This document shows positions 34,952 to 44,000 of a stretch of DNA of 64,000 nucleotides, piece after piece. The stretch covers positions 1 to 64,000 of the forward strand of contig ONMP01000026.1 of assembly GCA_900318935.1 (NCBI GenBank), in the 5' to 3' direction. The position numbers were made by a program, and so were the translations under genes. Below the pieces are notes generated by a model, which was not told the DNA's origin, searched no databases, and saw only the letters and a list, made by a program, of their open reading frames with translations. Within the stretch, counting starts at the first letter, position 1, and each line of letters begins with the position of its first letter. Origin of the DNA: an uncultured Actinomycetes bacterium. GTDB taxonomy: Bacteria; Actinomycetota; Coriobacteriia; Coriobacteriales; Atopobiaceae.

Positions 34952-37006
34952 ATGAGCAAGCCTATAACCAAGCGTATCACGCGCCGCTCGTTCGTCGCGA
35001 CTGCCGCCATTTCCGCTGCGCTTGTGGGAGCGGCATGTGCCTCGGATGGCGCCTCGACCGGCGATGCTTCGATCGGCGAAGCTGCCAGCTCCCATGAGGC
35101 CGAGGAGGCCACGCCCGCCGAAAACCCTCTTCCTCCTATGACTCTCGAACAAAAGATTGCCCAGATGATTATGCCAGCCATCCGCACCTGGGATGGCGAA
35201 GACAACGGCGTGACGGAACTCTCCGCCGCGTCCGGGCTCGCCGAGGCGCTGCGTCAGCATCAATACTGCGGAGTGATATTGTTTGGACAGAACGTTCAAG
35301 ACACCGAGCAGACGGTTCGGCTCATCCATGACCTTCAGGCAAACAACGCGCAGAGCGATGATGCGGGGAGTTCGGGCCTCATCCCGTATTTCGTGGCGGC
35401 CGACCAAGAGGGTGGTTCGGTAGCTCGTCTCTCCATGGGGACGCGCGGAACGGGTAGCATGGCCATCGGAGCAACAAAAGGTGCGGCCGAGGATAATGCG
35501 CTTGCGACGGGCCAGATCTTTGGCCAGGAGCTCGCGGCGCTCGGGATTAATGTGAACCTTGCCCCCTGCATCGACGTGATTCACGATTTAGCCGATCCTG
35601 GCATGAGCACGCGCGTATTCTCCGACGATTCCATGACCGCAGGGCGACTGGGCCTGGCTTTTGCGCGGGGAGTGGGGGAGAGTGGCGTCGTCACCTGCTT
35701 CAAGCACTTCCCCGGCGCAGGCGATGGTAGCGACTGGCCCACGGCCATTCACCTCACGCGTGAGGAACTCGACGATCAGGGGCTCGTGTCCTTCTCGGCT
35801 GCCATCGATTCCGGCGCGGAGATGGTCATGATTGCTGCCACGACCTTCCCCGACCTTGATGACGAGCAGGTGCTGGCTGACGGCAAGACAAAGGGCTTCT
35901 ACCCCGCGACCATGTCGCAAAAGATCGTGGGCGAAATGCTGCGCGGGGAGCTGGGCTTTGAGGGCGTGGTGATTACCGATGCCTTGGAGATGGACCAGTT
36001 CTACGAGGAGCCGGACACGGGCGATAAGATTATGCCGGGCGAGAAGTACAGCGTGGAAGCGGCCGTCAATATCGCGCAGAAGTGCATCGAGGCTGGCTGC
36101 GACATCCTGCTCATTCCCAGTGACTTCAAGGACGAGAGCTCCGCTGCATGGTATGACGAGTACATAGCAGGTATTGTAACGCTCGTCGAGAGCGGTACCT
36201 TGAGCGAGGATCGCATCGATGAATCGGTCGGTCGCATCCTTGCCCTCAAGCAAGAGAGCGGCGTCATGGATATAGACCCGTTGGACGGCAGCGTGGACGA
36301 TGACGTCGACGCGGCAAAGGATGTCGTGGGTTCGGACGAGCATCACGATATCGAGCGCGGCATCGCCGAGCAGGCTGTGACCATGCTGAAGAACGACGGT
36401 GCGATGCCTGTGCCACTCAATGATGCGCATGTGGTAATCCTCGGCCGTGCCGTTGCCGATGCCACGCCCATCGAATACGCTCTCTCCAAGCTTGTGCGGA
36501 TAGGCGCTCTGAGCACTGATGCCCGCATAGACAATCGCTTGACTGGGCATGTGGGTGGCAACGCAGACTCGGCGATGCAGCTCACCGTTGACTGCTATTA
36601 CGACCTTAACAAAGGGACGCTTACGTGGTCCGACGAACTCTCCGTGGCCATTGCCGATGCGGGCTACGTCGTATGCCTCTCGAATCTTCCTGCCGGAATC
36701 GATGCACTGCAGGACAGCGACCCGCGCGTGCAGGGCGTGACGCGCGCCTTGCGAGAGGCGCACAAGGCAGGAGCAAAGTTCGTGCTTCTCTCCGACAACA
36801 TCCCCGCAGATTCAGCTCGCTACCCTGATGCGGATGCCATCGTGTGCGCCTACCTCTCGGCGGGCTTCGACGTCCACGGGCAGCGGATCGGAAAACATGC
36901 GCGCCATAAACACCAACGTTCCCGCTGCCCTGTGTGCGATCTTTGGGCAGGGGGATATGCCAGGCGCGCTTCCCATCGACGTGTATGCTCTCGCGAAGGA
37001 TGCTGA
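34952..37006 (+). CDS. Glycoside hydrolase family 3 lipoprotein, 3' end frameshifted
   Basis: This is an exported hydrolase, possibly a beta-N-acetylhexosaminidase. It has a twin arginine (R11-R12) and a lipobox ending at C29, then a GH3 N-terminal domain with AADQEGGSVARL, TCFKHFPGAGDGSDW and VVITDALEMDQF (nucleophile D). The usual His of the NagZ-type KHFPGHGxxxxDSH loop is absent at its normal spot. A C-terminal domain follows. Near 36870 the frame changes after YLSAGFDV. The true continuation (TGSGSENMRAINTNVPAALC) runs in the next frame to a stop at 37059-37061, while the original frame ends at 37006 with an arginine-rich tail. AAGGAGG precedes the ATG. Confidence 0.85.
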   Translation: MSKPITKRITRRSFVATAAISAALVGAACASDGASTGDASIGEAASSHEAEEATPAENPLPPMTLEQKIAQMIMPAIRTWDGEDNGVTELSAASGLAEALRQHQYCGVILFGQNVQDTEQTVRLIHDLQANNAQSDDAGSSGLIPYFVAADQEGGSVARLSMGTRGTGSMAIGATKGAAEDNALATGQIFGQELAALGINVNLAPCIDVIHDLADPGMSTRVFSDDSMTAGRLGLAFARGVGESGVVTCFKHFPGAGDGSDWPTAIHLTREELDDQGLVSFSAAIDSGAEMVMIAATTFPDLDDEQVLADGKTKGFYPATMSQKIVGEMLRGELGFEGVVITDALEMDQFYEEPDTGDKIMPGEKYSVEAAVNIAQKCIEAGCDILLIPSDFKDESSAAWYDEYIAGIVTLVESGTLSEDRIDESVGRILALKQESGVMDIDPLDGSVDDDVDAAKDVVGSDEHHDIERGIAEQAVTMLKNDGAMPVPLNDAHVVILGRAVADATPIEYALSKLVRIGALSTDARIDNRLTGHVGGNADSAMQLTVDCYYDLNKGTLTWSDELSVAIADAGYVVCLSNLPAGIDALQDSDPRVQGVTRALREAHKAGAKFVLLSDNIPADSARYPDADAIVCAYLSAGFDVHGQRIGKHARHKHQRSRCPVCDLWAGGYARRASHRRVCSREGC

Positions 37007-37211
37007 TGGCAGATGGGCCTACACTGACGAGGTCCTCTACGCGCGAGGCAGTGGCGCGTAGGCCGCATGCAGGACGCAACGGATGGCTGCGACGCGAGCT
37101 GGCAGATACCCTTTTTCCTTTCGTGTGCCTTCGTGATCTGTCGTATCGCAATTCTGTCCCAGAGAAGGTGTATGCTCCTTTCGTGGTGAAAAGCTCGACC
37201 GAGGAGGCAAA

Positions 37212-38321
37212 GTGGCATTGCGTTGTTTCCATATCTCTGACACGGCGATTGCGAGGTATCTCGGGCGCTGGGTCCTCTGCCTTGTCTGCGCGGCGGTCTT
37301 GCTGTGTTCATTGTCGGGATGCGGACAAAGCCAGTCGGATAATTCGGTGGAAGAAACCTCAGCGGTTGAGCAGACGACGGGTGAGACGTCCGGGGACGCG
37401 ACAGCGACGGATGGCACTGCGACCACTGGGACAAAGGCGGACGGGACCTCGACTACCGATGCTGCGAAGGATGGGGCTGCGACTTCTGCTGATGTGGCTA
37501 CGGCAAAGAAGCCCATGCCGAACGCTGCTTTGGCCCAGAGCTGGGCGACCGACTTCCAGCGTCTGGCTGAGGCGTCGGGCATGGACGTCTGCGTGAGCGC
37601 CATTGACCTCACGACTGGAGCGACCGCTAGCTACCGTGGCGACGAGCGGATGCTCTCGGCCAGCATGATCAAGCTTCTCATTGCGGAGACCATCCTCGGG
37701 CAGGTTGCCGACGGCACGCACGCGCTCGACGAGGTTTACGTCCTTAAGGGGAGCGATATCGTTGGCGGTACCGGCTCCTTGGGTGGGAGAGGCGCCGGCG
37801 CGCAGACCACCGTGCGCGAGATGCTCAAGCTGATGATTTCCGAGAGCGACAACGTCGCCACCAACGCGCTCATCGATCTCTGTGGCATGGATGCTGCGAA
37901 CGCCGAGGCAAAGAGGCTCGGCCTGAAGCAGACGGAGCTCGGGCGCCACATGATGGACACCGAAGCGGCCGAGCGCGGGGAGGACAACTACACCTGTGCT
38001 GACGACCTGGCGAAGCTGCTCCAGATGGTCTGGGACAAGACCTTCGTGAATGAGGAGATGAGCGCCGTCATGCTCGAGAGCCTAGAGGCGCAGATCGACA
38101 ACGAGTGCATCTCGCCAGGGCTGCCGGCGGGCACGACGTTCGCGCACAAGACTGGATCGCTCGCAACGGTACGCCACGACGGGGGAATCGTGGGGGGCGA
38201 TACTCCCTTCGTCCTCGTGTGCCTGTGCGGTGGCGAAGGATTCGGTGCGGGGGCTGCACAGGCGACCATGGCCCAGATTGGCGAGGTCGCCTATCAGGAC
38301 GTGCTGGCTACAAGCAAATAG
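37212..38321 (+). CDS. Serine beta-lactamase-like lipoprotein
   Basis: This exported serine hydrolase of the class A beta-lactamase/penicillin-binding fold has 369 residues. A hydrophobic signal with lipobox LSGC (C37) is followed by a threonine-, alanine- and glycine-rich linker of about 65 residues. The catalytic triad motifs are SMIK (S151, K154), SESDN and HKTGS. There is no clear omega-loop ExxLN, so beta-lactam hydrolysis is uncertain and a peptidoglycan-related role is as likely. The GTG start at 37212 follows GAGGAGG. Confidence 0.87.
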   Translation: MALRCFHISDTAIARYLGRWVLCLVCAAVLLCSLSGCGQSQSDNSVEETSAVEQTTGETSGDATATDGTATTGTKADGTSTTDAAKDGAATSADVATAKKPMPNAALAQSWATDFQRLAEASGMDVCVSAIDLTTGATASYRGDERMLSASMIKLLIAETILGQVADGTHALDEVYVLKGSDIVGGTGSLGGRGAGAQTTVREMLKLMISESDNVATNALIDLCGMDAANAEAKRLGLKQTELGRHMMDTEAAERGEDNYTCADDLAKLLQMVWDKTFVNEEMSAVMLESLEAQIDNECISPGLPAGTTFAHKTGSLATVRHDGGIVGGDTPFVLVCLCGGEGFGAGAAQATMAQIGEVAYQDVLATSK

Positions 38322-38325
38322 CCCC

Positions 38326-38961
38326 ATGGATCTCATCGAACAAATTGCCACGTACGCTCCTACCTGCGAGCAAGAGGAGCATGACCGGAGGCTGATGCTC
38401 CGATTCATGCGGACCTGCGATGACTATCTCGAGCGTACGAATGAGCTCGCTCACCTGACGGCATCGGCGTGGACTGTGAATCCCGAGCGGACAAAGACCT
38501 TGTTTGTGTATCACAACATATACGACTCCTGGTCATGGGTGGGCGGCCATGCGGACGGCGACCCCGACCTGCGCGCGGTGGCTCGTCGGGAGTTGGAGGA
38601 AGAGACGGGCGTGAGGGGTGCGCGGCTCGTGCGTGAGGACATCCTGAGCCTCGAGGCGCTGCCTGTGGCGGGGCACATGAGACGCGGCTCCTACGTCTCG
38701 AGCCACATCCACTTCAATCTCACGTACCTCTTTGAGGCTGACGAGCGAGAGGTGCTTACGGCAAACGCCGCCGAGAACCAAGGGGTCCGGTGGTTCACGT
38801 ATGAAGAGGCGCTTGCGGCCTCGACCGAGCCGTGGATGGTCGAGCACGTGTATCGGAAGCTCGTAAGGACAATGGGGACGGGGGAGTTTGTCCCGACGGG
38901 ACATACGTCCCCGTCCCCATTGTCACCCGATGAATCGTTCGATCTGCTCGTTTACAAATGA
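38326..38961 (+). CDS. NUDIX hydrolase
   Basis: This 211-residue Nudix protein begins 4 bp after the lipoprotein gene stop. The Nudix box GHADGDPDLRAVARRELEEE is complete at the catalytic REL-x-EE part but has P where the first glutamate normally stands. Many Nudix proteins hydrolyse nucleoside diphosphate derivatives; this branch (TLFVYHNIYDSWSWVGGH) has no defined substrate. The last 30 or so residues (TMGTGEFVPTGHTSPSPLSP and on) are encoded by a palindromic repeat and are probably a late addition. Confidence 0.88.
   Translation: MDLIEQIATYAPTCEQEEHDRRLMLRFMRTCDDYLERTNELAHLTASAWTVNPERTKTLFVYHNIYDSWSWVGGHADGDPDLRAVARRELEEETGVRGARLVREDILSLEALPVAGHMRRGSYVSSHIHFNLTYLFEADEREVLTANAAENQGVRWFTYEEALAASTEPWMVEHVYRKLVRTMGTGEFVPTGHTSPSPLSPDESFDLLVYK
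38869..38923. repeat. Palindromic repeat element A
   Basis: A perfect 15-bp outer stem (ACAATGGGGACGGGG with its complement at 38909-38923) encloses an inner hairpin TGTCCC-GAC-GGGACA. It lies inside the 3' end of the Nudix gene and abuts the end of the convergent hydrolase gene, so it may also terminate both transcripts. Confidence 0.8.
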
Positions 38962-39726
38962 GGGGTTGTCTACGTTGGAGTTGTGGCCGGCGTTGGGTAC
39001 CCATACGAGGGGAATCTCATCACCAGCCGTCCACTTGCGGTTGAATGCCTTCACGTCGCCCGCATGGTCTCGCTCCCCACAAAGCAGCAGCGCCGGGCAA
39101 TCGATTTCGTAGGGGCGCTCGGCCTCTATGGCATCTGCCAGCATCGCATAGCCATGGGCGGCCAAGTTGCAGTACTCGCGCTTGGTGTATTTCTCCATGA
39201 ACGAGCGCATGTTTGCGCGACCCTGCGCGGTCTTGGCTGCGCCCACTGTCCCCCACGGTTTGAGCAGCGCCCAGGGAATGGCTAAGTACATGCCCTTCGT
39301 GTGACGGAGGGCGCGAACCTCCCAATTGGGGTAGTACCTGCGCTTGAGTGGTGCGGAGTCTATGGATATGAAGCCGGCCGCGTCGCCAGGATAGAGGTCC
39401 AGAAATGCCTGCGAGACGTATCCGCCGAGCGACTGGCCCACAAGTACGGGGCGTTCGATGCGCTCGGCCTGCAGGATATCGTGCAGGATGTGAGCGTAGT
39501 CATCCATCGTGAAGTCGAGCGGGTACGGACGCGACGCACCGTGGGCGGGGGCGTCCCAGGTCAAGCACCTAGCCTTTCCCGAGAAATAAGCCATCTGCGC
39601 GTCAAACAGCGTATGGTCGGCGGTGAGGCCCGGCAGAAAGACAAGCCAAGGCGCCTTAGCACCCGCCGAGTTATCGATCCAATAATGCACATCGCCACTA
39701 CCCGTGGCAAACACCTTGATCTGCAT
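38923..39726 (-). CDS. Alpha/beta hydrolase
   Basis: This soluble serine hydrolase of 267 residues has the oxyanion region FLPGLTADH, the nucleophile elbow GQSLGG and the late histidine in NAGHNSN. The substrate is unknown; the sequence resembles general esterases and C-C hydrolases. The ATG at 39726 follows AAAGGAG. Its 3' end overlaps the Nudix gene end by 39 bp, convergent, inside repeat element A. Confidence 0.87.
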   Translation of the reverse strand: MQIKVFATGSGDVHYWIDNSAGAKAPWLVFLPGLTADHTLFDAQMAYFSGKARCLTWDAPAHGASRPYPLDFTMDDYAHILHDILQAERIERPVLVGQSLGGYVSQAFLDLYPGDAAGFISIDSAPLKRRYYPNWEVRALRHTKGMYLAIPWALLKPWGTVGAAKTAQGRANMRSFMEKYTKREYCNLAAHGYAMLADAIEAERPYEIDCPALLLCGERDHAGDVKAFNRKWTAGDEIPLVWVPNAGHNSNVDNPSFVNEQIERFIG

Positions 39727-39776
39727 GTCCGACTCCTTTGAACTACCTACCATAACAATACCGCATGTCTTGCCTA

Positions 39777-39841
39777 GGTACTGGGGGGACAGTCCCCCGA
39801 GTACCGGGGACTGTCCCCCCAGTACCTGTCCCCCCAGTACC
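39777..39841. repeat. Palindromic repeat element B
   Basis: The 21-bp arm starting GGTACTGGGGGGACAG (39777-39797) is perfectly complementary to 39806-39826. A further 15-bp partial copy of the right arm follows directly (39827-39841). It shares the GGGGGGACAGTCCC core with the element at 43904. Confidence 0.85.
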
Positions 39842-39888
39842 GCTTGACGAGTGACCGTTGTTTACCCACATCTTCGGGGCAATGATGG

Positions 39889-40035
39889 ATGAGGGAACGC
39901 TCCGCCGCGACGACCCTGTGCGACCGGGAGCTGCAGAAGACTCCCGAGGCAATGGCGCAGGTCGAGGCGTTCAGCCGGCACTTTATCAAGACATACGGAG
40001 CAGCGTGCGCAAACGCACCGGAAGGAGCGATGTGA
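39889..40035 (+). CDS. Short reading frame ahead of the ABC transporter
   Basis: A 48-residue frame (ends with EAFSRHFIKTYGAACANAPE) stops 4 bp before the ABC ATPase start. Its composition looks protein-like, but no ribosome site precedes its ATG. It may be the last part of a lost upstream regulator gene whose 5' end was replaced by repeat element B. I do not recognise a family. Confidence 0.4.
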   Translation: MRERSAATTLCDRELQKTPEAMAQVEAFSRHFIKTYGAACANAPEGAM

Positions 40036-40039
40036 GGAT

Positions 40040-40768
40040 ATGAGCGACAAGCCAATGCTTGAGATCAGGCACTACTCGAAGTCTTACGGAGAGGGAAAGA
40101 AGGCCGCGGACGACGTTTCGCTCGCTGTCATGAGTGGGGACATCTACGGCTTCATCGGCCACAACGGCGCGGGCAAGTCGACGACGATTCGCGCCGTGGT
40201 CGGCGTGCTGGATTTCACGGAGGGAGACATCTACATAGATGGTCATTCCGTCAAGGACGAGCCGATGGCCTGCAAGCGAATCACCGCCTATATCCCCGAC
40301 AACCCCGACCTCTACGAGAACCTGACCGGCATTCAGTACCTGAACTTCGTGGCGGACGTCTTTGGCATCAGTGCCGAGGAGCGCGAGCGGAGCATTCGAA
40401 GGTACGCAGACCTCTTCGAGATCACGAACGATCTGGGCGACCTCATCAGCGCCTATTCCCACGGAATGAAGCAGAAGCTGGCAATCATCTCGGCGCTCAT
40501 CCACGCGCCCAAGCTGCTCGTTCTAGACGAGCCCTTCGTCGGGCTCGACCCCAAGGCGACCTTCACCCTGAAGGAGATCATGCACGACATGTGCGAGGAG
40601 GGCACGGCGGTCTTCTTCTCGACTCACGTGCTGGACGTGGCTGAGAAGCTTTGCAACAAAATCGCAATCATCAAGCACGGTAGGATCATCGCCTCTGGCA
40701 CCATGGAAGAGCTGACCGATGGGCATTCGCTGGAGGAGACGTTCCTGGAGGCGGACAGCGATGAGTAA
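40040..40768 (+). CDS. ABC transporter ATP-binding protein
   Basis: This 242-residue ATPase of the drug/exporter (ABC-2) type has Walker A GHNGAGKSTT, signature YSHGMKQKL in place of LSGGQ, Walker B LLVLDEP and the switch histidine in FFSTHVLD. The downstream permease gene overlaps its last codons, so the two form one exporter. The cargo is unknown; the neighbours give no clear hint. Confidence 0.93.
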   Translation: MSDKPMLEIRHYSKSYGEGKKAADDVSLAVMSGDIYGFIGHNGAGKSTTIRAVVGVLDFTEGDIYIDGHSVKDEPMACKRITAYIPDNPDLYENLTGIQYLNFVADVFGISAEERERSIRRYADLFEITNDLGDLISAYSHGMKQKLAIISALIHAPKLLVLDEPFVGLDPKATFTLKEIMHDMCEEGTAVFFSTHVLDVAEKLCNKIAIIKHGRIIASGTMEELTDGHSLEETFLEADSDE

Positions 40769-42356
40769 CGATATCGTCCTGCTCAAGACGCTGCTTCTTT
40801 CCACGAGCCAGAGAAACATCTATCGGCACACCACGGACAAAAAGAAGCGACGGCGGATTGTCGCGAACGTTATCGGCTTTGCGTTCCTCTACGTGCTGAT
40901 CATGGCCTATTGCATCGTGATGTGCGTCGGATACGGCATGATAGGCATCATCGACGCTGCGCCTGTGATGTGCGCGCTGGTAATCAGCCTGCTCGCCTTC
41001 GTGTTCACGCTGTTCAAGACGAACGGCTACCTGTTCAACTTCAAGGAATACGACATGCTGATGTCGCTGCCCTTCGAGACGAGGACCGTCGCAGGATGCA
41101 AGTTCCTCTACATGTATGTCACGAGCCTGCCGTGGTACCTGAGCATATCGCTGGCCATGATGGTCGGCTACGGCATCTTTGCCCATCCGTTCGCGGCTGT
41201 GTATCCTGTCTGGCTCCTTCTGTCGCTCTTTTTGCCAATCGTCCCGATGCTGGCGGCGTCCTTCCTAGGCTTTCTGATCGCAAAGGTCAGCTCTGGCTTC
41301 AAAAAGACCAATATGATTCAGACTGTGCTCTCGTTCATCGTCGTGCTGTTCGTCTTTTCGCTTCGCTTCTTGATGGAGGACATGTTCGAAAACGGCAAGG
41401 TGGAGTCGGCCCTCGAGCAGATGTCTGCGGTGACAGAGGATGCTGCGAGAGTCTATGCGCCTGCTGGCTGGTTCGCGAACGCGATCGCGAAGGGCGACGC
41501 GTTGGGCGCCTTGCTCTTGGTCGGGGCAAGTGTCGCGCTGTTTGCCATCGTGTTCCACGTCGTCGGCCGCTCCTATCGGAGCATCAACTCGGCGCTGAAA
41601 TCCCATGCCGCGAAGGGGAGCTACCGCGTGTCCGCGCAGAAGAAACGCAGCGTGGTGAGCGCGATCGCGTTCAAGGAGTTCAGGCGCATGACCGGCTCGA
41701 CCGTGTACATGGTCAATGGTGCGATGGGCGAGGTGCTCGCAAGCATTTTGGGCGTCGTCACGCTGCTCGTGGGGTTTGACAACATCGTCGCCACGGTCAT
41801 GCAGGGGGCTCCTATCGACGCGGCGATGCTCCAGCCCGCGATTCCCTTCATCGTCTACTTCATGATTGGCATGGTCGCCACCACGGCGTGTTCCCCGTCG
41901 CTGGAGGGGAAGAATTACTGGATTCTGCAGAGCTTGCCAATCGAAATGAAGGCGGTCTACCAAGGCAAGATGCTCTTTAACATGTGCCTTGCGGTGCCGT
42001 TCATGGTCCTCTCGACGCTGTGCCTGTGCGTTTCCGCAAAGGTGCCGGTACTGAACACGCTGCTGTACCTGCTGCTCGGCCTTGCGCTCTGCGCGTTTTC
42101 GACGGCATGGGGATGCGTCTGCGGCATCCGGCACATGCGCCTCGATTGGGAGAACGAGGTCGAGGTTGTCAAGCAAGGCGCGGCGGTTGCCGTCTACATG
42201 CTGCCCAACATGTTCGTGGTCATGGGCCTCACCGTGTTGGTGGTCTTCCTCGGTATGCGGATGGACCATGTCCTGCTGACGCTGGTGTTTATCTTCATCG
42301 TCACGGCTCTCACAGCTCTAAGCTACGCCTGGGTGCTGCGACTTGCGAAGCGTTAG
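40761..42356 (+). CDS. ABC transporter permease, large membrane subunit
   Basis: This 531-residue integral membrane protein has about twelve hydrophobic segments, with N-terminal RNIYRHTTDKKKRRR. The central positively charged loop (KSHAAKGSYRVSAQKKRS, then FKEFRRMTGS) resembles Firmicutes exporter permeases of the YtrC/ABC-2-like group. It overlaps the ATPase gene by 8 bp through ATGAGTAA. A role in export of a peptide, lipid or drug is inferred. Confidence 0.87.
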   Translation: MSNDIVLLKTLLLSTSQRNIYRHTTDKKKRRRIVANVIGFAFLYVLIMAYCIVMCVGYGMIGIIDAAPVMCALVISLLAFVFTLFKTNGYLFNFKEYDMLMSLPFETRTVAGCKFLYMYVTSLPWYLSISLAMMVGYGIFAHPFAAVYPVWLLLSLFLPIVPMLAASFLGFLIAKVSSGFKKTNMIQTVLSFIVVLFVFSLRFLMEDMFENGKVESALEQMSAVTEDAARVYAPAGWFANAIAKGDALGALLLVGASVALFAIVFHVVGRSYRSINSALKSHAAKGSYRVSAQKKRSVVSAIAFKEFRRMTGSTVYMVNGAMGEVLASILGVVTLLVGFDNIVATVMQGAPIDAAMLQPAIPFIVYFMIGMVATTACSPSLEGKNYWILQSLPIEMKAVYQGKMLFNMCLAVPFMVLSTLCLCVSAKVPVLNTLLYLLLGLALCAFSTAWGCVCGIRHMRLDWENEVEVVKQGAAVAVYMLPNMFVVMGLTVLVVFLGMRMDHVLLTLVFIFIVTALTALSYAWVLRLAKR

Positions 42357-42475
42357 CCTATCAGTGGCCGATCTTGTCGCATAGCCCGCTTGCGAAGTCC
42401 CATCCAATCGGGCCATGTGGGTGGCGATACATGGTCGAGATAATGGCGCGAATGCTCGCCGGACGCTAAGATGTG

Positions 42476-42504
42476 TGGTATGATTTGTATGACAGAGCAT
42501 ACCA
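42476..42504. promoter_or_regulatory. Inverted repeat ahead of the AbrB-type gene
   Basis: TGGTATG (42476-42482) and CATACCA (42498-42504) are perfect complements 15 bp apart, ending 11 bp before the ATG. The first arm overlaps a -10-like TATGAT. This is a likely autoregulatory site. Confidence 0.5.
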
Positions 42505-42515
42505 AAGGGGGAGTC

Positions 42516-42725
42516 ATGGCAATGCCGAAGGGCAAAGGTGCGTGGACGGCGACGGTAGGCACCAAAGGGCAGATCGTTATACCCAAGGAGGCGCGAGACA
42601 TGTTTGGCATACAGCCGGGAGATACGCTCGTCATCCTGGGAGATGTGGAGCGAGGGCTTGCGATACCGCCCAAGCAGCAGTTCGACAGCTGGGTAAGCTC
42701 TGTGTTTGATGGAGGCGCGCGATGA
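42516..42725 (+). CDS. AbrB/SpoVT family DNA-binding protein
   Basis: This 69-residue protein has the swapped-hairpin fold: WTATVGTKGQIVIPKEARDMFGIQPGDTLVILGD. It should act as a dimeric transcription regulator. The ATG at 42516 follows AAAGGGGGAG; the upstream in-frame ATGs lack such a site. Its stop overlaps the glycosyltransferase start, so it probably controls that gene and itself. Confidence 0.9.
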   Translation: MAMPKGKGAWTATVGTKGQIVIPKEARDMFGIQPGDTLVILGDVERGLAIPPKQQFDSWVSSVFDGGAR

Positions 42726-43966
42726 GGGTCCTGTGGTTCTGCATTCCCGCCTACGGGCATACCAATCCCACCATCGAGGTCGTGCGCGAGCTCGTGCGTC
42801 GCGGACACGAGGTACGCTACTATTCGTTCGAAGAATTCCGGGAAAGAATCGAGCACGCTGGAGCGGAGTTCGTTGCTTGCGACGCCTACCTGCCGGCAAT
42901 TGACGCCAGGGAGGAACAACGGCTGCGAAAGGTTTCCACCACTGAGATGAGCGTGCAGTCGTTCAGAATCGTGGCGGCCCTCGACCCGATCATTTCCGCA
43001 GACATCGCTGCTCGGCGCCCTGACGTGCTGGTTACCGACTCAGCCTGCTTCTGGGGCAAGCTCTCTGCGCTCAAACATGGTCTGCCATGGGTGTGCTCCA
43101 CCACGACGTTTGCCTTCAACAGGTACTCGGCGAAGTACATGAAGAACAGCGCGGCGGAGATTGCCGACATGGTGCTCGGGCTTCCGCGCATGAATCGTGA
43201 GATTCGTAAGCTCCGTGCGCTGGGGTACAACGTCAAGAGCTTCCTCGACATCGTGCAGAACAAGCCGGATGACAACACCATCGTCTACACCTCGAGGACG
43301 TTTCAGCCCTGCGCCGAAACCTTTGGCGAGAGTCACTATCGCTTCGTAGGGCCCTCGGTTCGCGATGTCGCTCCGCGGGAGAAGGGCGGCCGTCCGCTTG
43401 TGTATGCCTCTCTTGGCACGGTGATCAATGACCGACCCGGCTTCTATCGTGCGCTCATCGAGGCCCTGTGCGAGGAGGACGTGGACCTCCTCATTTCGTG
43501 CGGCAAGGCGTTCGATGCCGCTCAGCTCGGCGAACTCCCACAGAACGTCCGCGTCGAGCAATACGTGGACCAGATGGACGTCCTCTCTCGCGCGAGCCTC
43601 TTCGTCACGCATTGCGGTATGAACAGCGCCTCGGAGGGCATGTGGATGGGCGTGCCCGAGCTGCTCTTTCCGCTGACCAGCGAGCAGCGCGCCGTGGCGA
43701 GGCGCGTCGCGGAGGTCGGTGCGGGCAGCCCGCTCGACGAGTCGGTAGCGAAAGACGCCACTGCCCTGCGCAGGACGGTGCTTACCGCCCTATCGGACGA
43801 GGGTCTACGCGAGGGGTCGGCCCGAATGCGCAAAGACCTGCGCTCGTGCGGAGGGCCCGCTGCAGCTGCAGACTTCATCGAGCAGGTGGCGCGTGGTGCA
43901 GGGGGGTACAGGGGGGACAGTCCCCTGGGTACCCACGGGACTGTCCCCCCTGTACCCAGAGCATGA
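42722..43966 (+). CDS. Glycosyltransferase of the UGT/MGT type (GT1)
   Basis: This soluble GT-B glycosyltransferase of 414 residues is like those that glycosylate macrolides and other small molecules. The N-terminal domain starts VLWFCIPAYGHTNP. The C-terminal nucleotide-sugar site is HCGMNSASEGMWMGVPELLFP. ATGA overlap with the AbrB gene indicates coupling. The last 25 or so residues (GGYRGDSPLGTHGTVPPVP) are encoded by palindromic repeat C and are not part of the fold. The acceptor is unknown; the ABC exporter upstream could carry the product. Confidence 0.88.
   Translation: MRVLWFCIPAYGHTNPTIEVVRELVRRGHEVRYYSFEEFRERIEHAGAEFVACDAYLPAIDAREEQRLRKVSTTEMSVQSFRIVAALDPIISADIAARRPDVLVTDSACFWGKLSALKHGLPWVCSTTTFAFNRYSAKYMKNSAAEIADMVLGLPRMNREIRKLRALGYNVKSFLDIVQNKPDDNTIVYTSRTFQPCAETFGESHYRFVGPSVRDVAPREKGGRPLVYASLGTVINDRPGFYRALIEALCEEDVDLLISCGKAFDAAQLGELPQNVRVEQYVDQMDVLSRASLFVTHCGMNSASEGMWMGVPELLFPLTSEQRAVARRVAEVGAGSPLDESVAKDATALRRTVLTALSDEGLREGSARMRKDLRSCGGPAAAADFIEQVARGAGGYRGDSPLGTHGTVPPVPRA
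43904..43957. repeat. Palindromic repeat element C
   Basis: The 21-bp arm starting GGGTACAGGGGGGACAG (43904-43924) is perfectly complementary to 43937-43957, with a small self-complementary spacer. It overlaps the 3' end of the glycosyltransferase gene and supplies its C-terminal codons. Confidence 0.85.
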
Positions 43967-44000
43967 GACGGTGTCGCGGTCCATTTGTTCAGAGAGGAAC

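Noticed and set aside
37359-37949. Antisense frame in the serine hydrolase gene
   Set aside because: It overlaps the SxxK, SDN and KTG motifs of the real gene and has no ribosome site or recognisable family.
40910-41779. Alternative frame inside the ABC permease gene
   Set aside because: The permease frame has clear membrane helices and overlaps its ATPase partner; the alternative is arginine/histidine-rich with no start signal.
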